DNA of 45,194 bases. Source: Christensenellaceae bacterium. Lineage in GTDB: Bacteria; Bacillota; Clostridia; Christensenellales; DTU072. Below, in pieces: positions 45,055 to 45,194 of the stretch (position 1 is its first letter; each line of letters begins with the position of its first letter). The stretch covers positions 1 through 45,194 of the forward strand of contig JAIRKT010000072.1 in assembly GCA_031259965.1 (NCBI GenBank), written 5' to 3'. A program made the translations under genes and the position numbers. The notes beneath the pieces were generated by a model that ran no database searches, was not told the origin of the DNA, and was given only the letters and a program-made list of their open reading frames with translations.

Positions 45055-45194
45055 AAAGCGTAATTTGGTAATATCATAACCTAAATCCCCCAAATATTAA
45101 ATGTGTAACATCAATTTTAATTGAGAATCTATTAAAAACCGTAATATTTTTTTATTTTTTTGTTAAAAACTAGCCATAATTTACGAATAACTTG
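45055..45194. other. AT-rich end of window
   Basis: 140 bp after the permease; no terminator hairpin or gene is apparent. Confidence 0.5.

Overview
The window looks like the genome of an uncultured, very AT-rich member of the Bacillota (Firmicutes), probably a clostridium-like gut or animal-associated bacterium. Reasons: a dcw cell-wall/division cluster headed by mraZ and rsmH, SD sequences of the GGAGG type, sigma-A style promoters with 17-bp spacers, lipoprotein signal peptides, and BspA-type leucine-rich surface proteins with bacterial Ig-like domains. The MurE substrate motif (DNSRYED, keeping the Arg of the DNPR motif) points to meso-diaminopimelate peptidoglycan. All assignments are by eye; no database search was run.

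Layout. (1) 1-2081: a visibly more GC-rich segment of broken accessory genes: a 5'-truncated hsdS with an in-frame amber codon, a possible serine-recombinase tail, a YhcG/DUF1016 nuclease lacking its N-terminal domain, and a tRNA-Ala(CGC) whose 3' end faces this debris. It reads as the remnant of an integrated element, or as a join of two sources. (2) 2908-12470: housekeeping genes separated by long AT-rich spacers: a degenerate ABC-ATPase fused to a DUF454 membrane domain, metE with a 26-bp palindromic operator, a DUF885 lipoprotein, nadE behind a compact GC-rich structured leader RNA, and yccF. (3) 13289-22704, minus strand: mraZ-rsmH-[unknown membrane protein in the ftsL position]-PASTA PBP-murE-mraY-murD-ftsW, tightly packed and often overlapping. 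murF, murG and ftsQ/A/Z are not in the window. (4) 23529-26556: ftsH, facing away from mraZ, and a SIMPL-domain gene. (5) 26728-40832: five paralogous surface proteins built from Big_3-like Ig domains, a conserved junction module and BspA/LRR_5 repeats. Two are on plus and three on minus, converging near 31.5-32.1 kb; three are lipoproteins starting at TTG and two are transmembrane-anchored. (6) 41640-45054: a four-gene operon for an exported papain-like (Cys/His/Asn) protein, a membrane-anchored unknown, an ABC ATPase interrupted by a one-base frameshift, and an ABC-2-like permease.

The best leads for something undescribed are the pseudo-ATPase/DUF454 fusion, the nadE leader RNA, the non-canonical protein in the ftsL slot (in frame with the PBP across one TAG), the shared junction module of the surface proteins, and the cysteine-peptidase-like/ABC operon at the right end.
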